DNA of 64,000 nt from Cacajao melanocephalus (Eukaryota; Chordata; Mammalia; Primates; Pitheciidae). The stretch covers positions 1-64,000 of the forward strand of contig CAUYLG010059062.1 in NCBI GenBank assembly GCA_963573385.1. The letters are read 5' to 3'. A model generated the notes under the pieces. That model did not search any database. It saw nothing but the letters and a program-made list of their open reading frames with translations, and was not told where the DNA came from. The number at the start of each line of letters is the position of its first letter. Position 1 is the stretch's first letter. Shown in pieces: positions 59,661 to 64,000 of this stretch. Made by a program: the position numbers and the translations under genes.

Positions 59661-60370
59661 ATAATCAAATATATATACCTAGTGACATTGGCCACAGCCA
59701 GTTCTTAGTAATGCATGCCATCTGCTGGCTAGTAGGCCAAACTGCACAATAGCTCAATATAAAGCCGGCCATGAGAAGTCCATAGGGCTATAGAAGCAAA
59801 GCCAAGAGATGGTACCAAACATACTCTATGTTTACACCTTCTAGGGAGACAGGGAAAGGGAAAGGAAAAATATATACAGAGAAAAAAGAATCTTATCTTC
59901 ATTAAAATAATTACAAAAATTAGAAATGCTGACATCTCCAGATAAGAAGAAGCCATTGTAAGAATTCTGGCATGAAAAATCTAATGTTATGACACCACTA
60001 AAAGATTCACTAGCTCTTCAGTGATGATCCCTAACCAAAATGGAAAACTAGAGATTACAGATAAAAAAAAATTCAAAGCATGCATTCCAAGATGGGCAAG
60101 GCTGGAATGAGCAAGTTTCTTGATGGCAGACACAAGCACTAGTGTCAACCATACACCCAGAATTGTGACTAGGCGTGGAGATCAGATAGGAAAACTCCTT
60201 GGTTCCAAGTTCTCTGCATAGAGTGGAGTGTTCTAGATGCCTGGAGGTCTGCCTGGGCTTGGACTATAGAAGACCCCACTGTACCACAATCTCTGCACAG
60301 AAAGGGCAGGGTGGCTCACAGACTGCATGTTTTAATCACATCTCTACCATTTGGTGATGATCTGATCTTT
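59660..60370. other. Unrecognised spacer between L1 fragments
   Basis: About 700 bases of apparently non-L1 DNA without an open gene structure. Possibly an older unidentified repeat. Confidence 0.4.
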
Positions 60371-60374
60371 CACA

Positions 60375-60890
60375 TATTATTTTATTATTTTTAAAATTTT
60401 TATTTTGTTCCCTTTTCCAACATGATATATCAGTTATATTGACATAACCATTTTTTATTTATTTTTATTTTTTATTTTTCTGGGTACATGGTAGATGTAT
60501 ATGTTTATAGGTTACATTAAATATTTTTATATGGGTATGCAATACATAATAATCACATCAGGTTAAATGGGGTATCCATCACCCCAAGCATTTATTTTTT
60601 GTGTTACAAACAATCCAATTATACTTTTAGTTATAAAATGTACAGTTTTTTTTACTATAGTCACCCTATTGTGCTAATAGACACTAGATTTTATTCTTTC
60701 TTTCTAACCATTTTGTTGTACCCATTAACCATCCCCACCCCCTTCACCCAACCCACCACTATGCTTCCCAGCCTGTGGTAAGCATCCTTCTACTCTACCT
60801 CCACAGGTTCAATTATTTTAGTTTTTAGTTCCCACAAATAAGTGAGAAGAGTCAAAGTGGAATTTTTCTCTGCCTGGCTTATTTCATTAT
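60375..60890 (-). mobile_element. L1 3' UTR (antisense)
   Basis: TCTGGGTACATGGTAGATGT, GGTTAAATGGGGTATCCATC and CCACAAATAAGTGAGAAGAG mark an L1PB/L1MA-like 3' UTR. It is probably continuous with fragment B. Confidence 0.75.
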
Positions 60891-61734
60891 TTGGGCTTTA
60901 CATTTAAGTCATTACTCCAACTTCAGTTAATTTTTTAATGTAATGTAAGGAAGTGGTCCAGTTTTAATCTTCTGCATATAGCTAGCCAGTTATCCAAGCA
61001 CCATTTGTTAAATAGGGAATCATTTCCCCATTGCTTGCTTTTCTCAGGTTTGTCAAATATCAGATACTTGTAGGTGTGTGGTCTTATTTCTGAGTTCTCT
61101 GCTCTTTTCCATGGATCTATGTGTCTGCTCTTCTACCAGTACCATGTTTCAGTTACTGTAGCCCTGTAGCATAGGTTGAAATTGGGTAGCGTGATGCCTC
61201 CAGCTTTGTTCTTTTGCTTAGGATCACCTTGGCTATTCAGGCTTTTTTGGTTCCATATAAATTAAAAACATTTTTTTTGTAGTTCTGTGAAGAATGTCAA
61301 TGGTAATTTAATGGGAACAGCATTGAATCTATAAAATGCTTTGAGCAGTATGGGCATTTTAACAATATTGATTTTTCCTATCCATGAGTATGGAATCTTT
61401 TTCCATTTCTGTCATCTCTGATTTCTTTGAGCAATGGTTTGTAGTTCTCCTTATAGAGATCTTTCACATCCCTAGTTAGTTGCATTCCTAAGTATTTTAT
61501 TGTTTTTGTGGCAATTGTGAATGAAAGTTCATTCATGATTTGGCTTGAGTGTTGTTGATATTTAGGAATGCTGGTCATTTTTGCACACTGATTTTGTATC
61601 CCAAAATTTTGCTGAAGTTGCTAATCATCTTAAAAAGATTTTGGGCTGAGACAGTGAGGTTTTCTAGGTATAGGATTATGTCATCTACAAACAGGGATAA
61701 TTTGACATCCTCTCTTTCTGTTTTTCTTTGTTTT

Positions 61735-61862
61735 GTTTTCATAGAGACGGGGTTTTGCTCTGTTGGCCAGGCTGGTCTCAAACTCCTGGCCTCAAGTGAT
61801 CTGCCCACCTCAGCCTCCCAAACTGCTGGGATTACAGGTGTGAGCCACCACACCCAGTCCTC
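61735..61862 (-). mobile_element. Alu fragment (antisense)
   Basis: TTTTCATAGAGACGGGGTTT to CCACCACACCCAGTCC, half an arm, splitting the L1 RT reading. Confidence 0.9.
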
Positions 61863-61889
61863 TCTTCCTATTTGAATAACCTTTATTTA

Positions 61890-62162
<273 letters not shown>

Positions 62163-62447
62163 CTAGTTTGAGATTTTTCTTACATGAAAGGATGTTCAAT
62201 TTTATTAAAAACTTTTTCTGTATCTATTGATGCATCTAATAATCATGTGATTTTTGTCTTTCATTCTGTTTACATGATGAATCATATTTATTGATTTGTG
62301 TATGCTGAACCAACTCTGCATCCTGGGGATGAAGACTACTTGATCATGGTGGATAAACTTTTTGATGTGCTACTGGATTTGGTTTGCCAGTATTTTGTTG
62401 AGGACTTTTATATCGATATTGATCAAGGATGTTGGCCTGAAGTTAGT

Positions 62448-62535
62448 TTCTTTCTCTTTTCTTTTCTGCTTTCTCTTTCTTTTTCTTTTCTTTCTCTCTC
62501 TCTCTCTCTCGCTCTCTCTTTCTCTCTTTCTTGAT
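62448..62535 (+). repeat. CT-rich microsatellite
   Basis: TTTC units pass into a run of CT dinucleotides, interrupting the L1 text. Confidence 0.88.
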
Positions 62536-64000
62536 ATCTCTGCCAGGTTTCAGTATCAGGATGATGCTGGCCTCATAGAATAAGTTAGGGAGTCCCTTCT
62601 CAATTTTTTGAAATAGTTTCAGCAGAAATTGTATTCGCTTTTTTTTTTAAATACATCTGGTAGAATTCAGCTGTGAGTTCATCTGGGCTTTCCCTCCCCG
62701 CCCTGCCTTGGTTGATAGGCTTGTCATACTGACGGTATTTCAGAGCTCATTCTTTGTCTGTTCAGGTTTCAATTTCTTCCTGGTTCAGCCTTGGGAGGGT
62801 ATATATGTCCAGAAATTTATCCATTTATTCTAGATTTTCTAGTTTATGTGCATAGAGGTATTTATAATATGATGATTGTTGGTATTTCTGTGGGGTCAGT
62901 GGTAATATTGCACTTATTTCTGATTGTGTTTATTTGAATCTTCTCTTTTTTCTTCTTTATTAGTCTCTCTAGCAGTCTATCAATTTTATTAATTTTTTTA
63001 AAAAAAGAATCAGCTTATGGATTGATTGATCTTTTGAATAATTTTTCATGTCTCAGTCTCCTTCAGTTCAGCTCTGACTCTGTTATTCTGTCTTCTGCTA
63101 GCCATGGGATTTGTTTGCTCTTGACTCTCTAGTTCTTTTAGTTGTGATGTTGGGTTGTTAAATTAGACCTTTTTAACTTTTTGATGTGGGCAGTTAGTGC
63201 TATACATTTTCCTCTTAACACACCTTAGCTGTATCCCAGAGATTCTGGCATGTTGTATCTTTATTCTCATTAGTTTCAAGAAACTTCTTGATTTCTGCCT
63301 TTGTTTTGTTATTTACCCCAAAATCATTCAGGAGCAGGCTATTCAATCTCCATGTAATTGTTTTGTTTTGAGTGAATTTCTCAGTCTTGAGTTCTAATTT
63401 GATTGTCCTGTGGTCCAAGAGACTGTTTGCTATGATTTCAGTTCTTTTGCCATTTGCTCAGGAGTGTTTTACTTCTGATTATGTGATCAATTTTAGAGTA
63501 AGTGCCATGTGGCAATGAAAAGAATGTATAATCTGTTGTTTTTGGGTGGAGAGATCTGTAGATATCTATCAGGTCCATTTGTTCTAGATCTGAGTTCAGG
63601 TCCTGAATATCTTTGTTAACTGTCTATCTCAATATCAGTATAATACTCTCAGTGGAATGTTAAAGTCTCCCACTATTATTGTGTGGGAGTCTAAATCTCT
63701 TTGAAGGTCTCTAAGAACTTGCTTTATGAATCTGGGTGCTCTTGTGTTGGGTGGATATATACTTAGAACGTCTAGCTCTTCCTGTTGAACCTTTACCATT
63801 ATGTAATGCCCTTGTCTTTTTTGATCTTCGTTGATTTAAAGTCTGTTCTTTCAGAAACTAGGATTTGCAGCCCCTGCTTTTTTTCTGTTTTCCATTTGCT
63901 TGGTAGATTTCCCTCCATCCCTTTATTTTGAGGCTATGTGTGTGGTTCCATGTGAGATGGGTCTCTAGTAGGCAGCACAACAATGGATCTTGGTTCTTTA

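Overview
The window is primate nuclear DNA, most likely human. About two dozen Alu copies, including AluS-type, plus L1 fragments, MaLR and ERV LTRs, MER20/MER5/Tigger DNA transposons and MIR/L2 remnants occupy much of it. There is no prokaryotic organisation, and long open frames are mostly repeat or low-complexity artefacts. The Alu density and a nearby vomeronasal V2R pseudogene would fit chromosome 19q13.4, but that placement is inference.

The main gene lies on the plus strand between 9370 and about 45530. I assembled it by hand as 15 coding exons that splice without a single frame break into 137 codons plus stop (414 nt). Product: signal peptide ending near Ala14, two 23-residue amphipathic repeats, a short acidic stretch, a basic Pro/Arg stretch, a hydrophobic segment and a Cys-rich tail (eight cysteines after the signal peptide core). 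I believe this is the small epididymal secreted-protein gene EDDM13, with moderate certainty on the name. Its striking feature is architecture: exons of 18, 6, 9, 9 and 27 nt are followed by a second set of exactly 18, 6, 9, 9 and 27 nt, all in phase 1, with related flanking intron sequence. An internal tandem duplication of a roughly 6-9 kb block therefore doubled a 23-residue protein repeat that is spread over five micro-exons.

Layout: 1-9 kb is repeat-rich intergenic DNA. 9.3-45.5 kb is the micro-exon gene, whose introns hold Alus, L1 pieces, a Tigger element, MaLR and ERV LTRs, long polypyrimidine tracts and a 30-bp minisatellite. 45.5-49.4 kb is intergenic, with MIR, L1, MER5-like, MaLR and MER20 copies. 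49.45-50.62 kb is a CpG-rich promoter region with a CCAAT/CRE pair, two RFX X-box-like sites and a ZNF143-type site; its transcript cannot be identified here. 52.05-52.92 kb is a broken V2R seven-transmembrane exon (minus). 53.15-55.75 kb is a GPD2 processed pseudogene (minus) with its old poly(A) signal still visible. 55.75-64 kb is mostly two antisense L1 fragments covering overlapping parts of ORF2.

The functional content is one small secreted reproductive-tract-type gene and one orphan promoter; everything else is decayed or mobile DNA. Repeat boundaries are by eye and good to roughly 10-20 bases unless a target-site duplication is stated.
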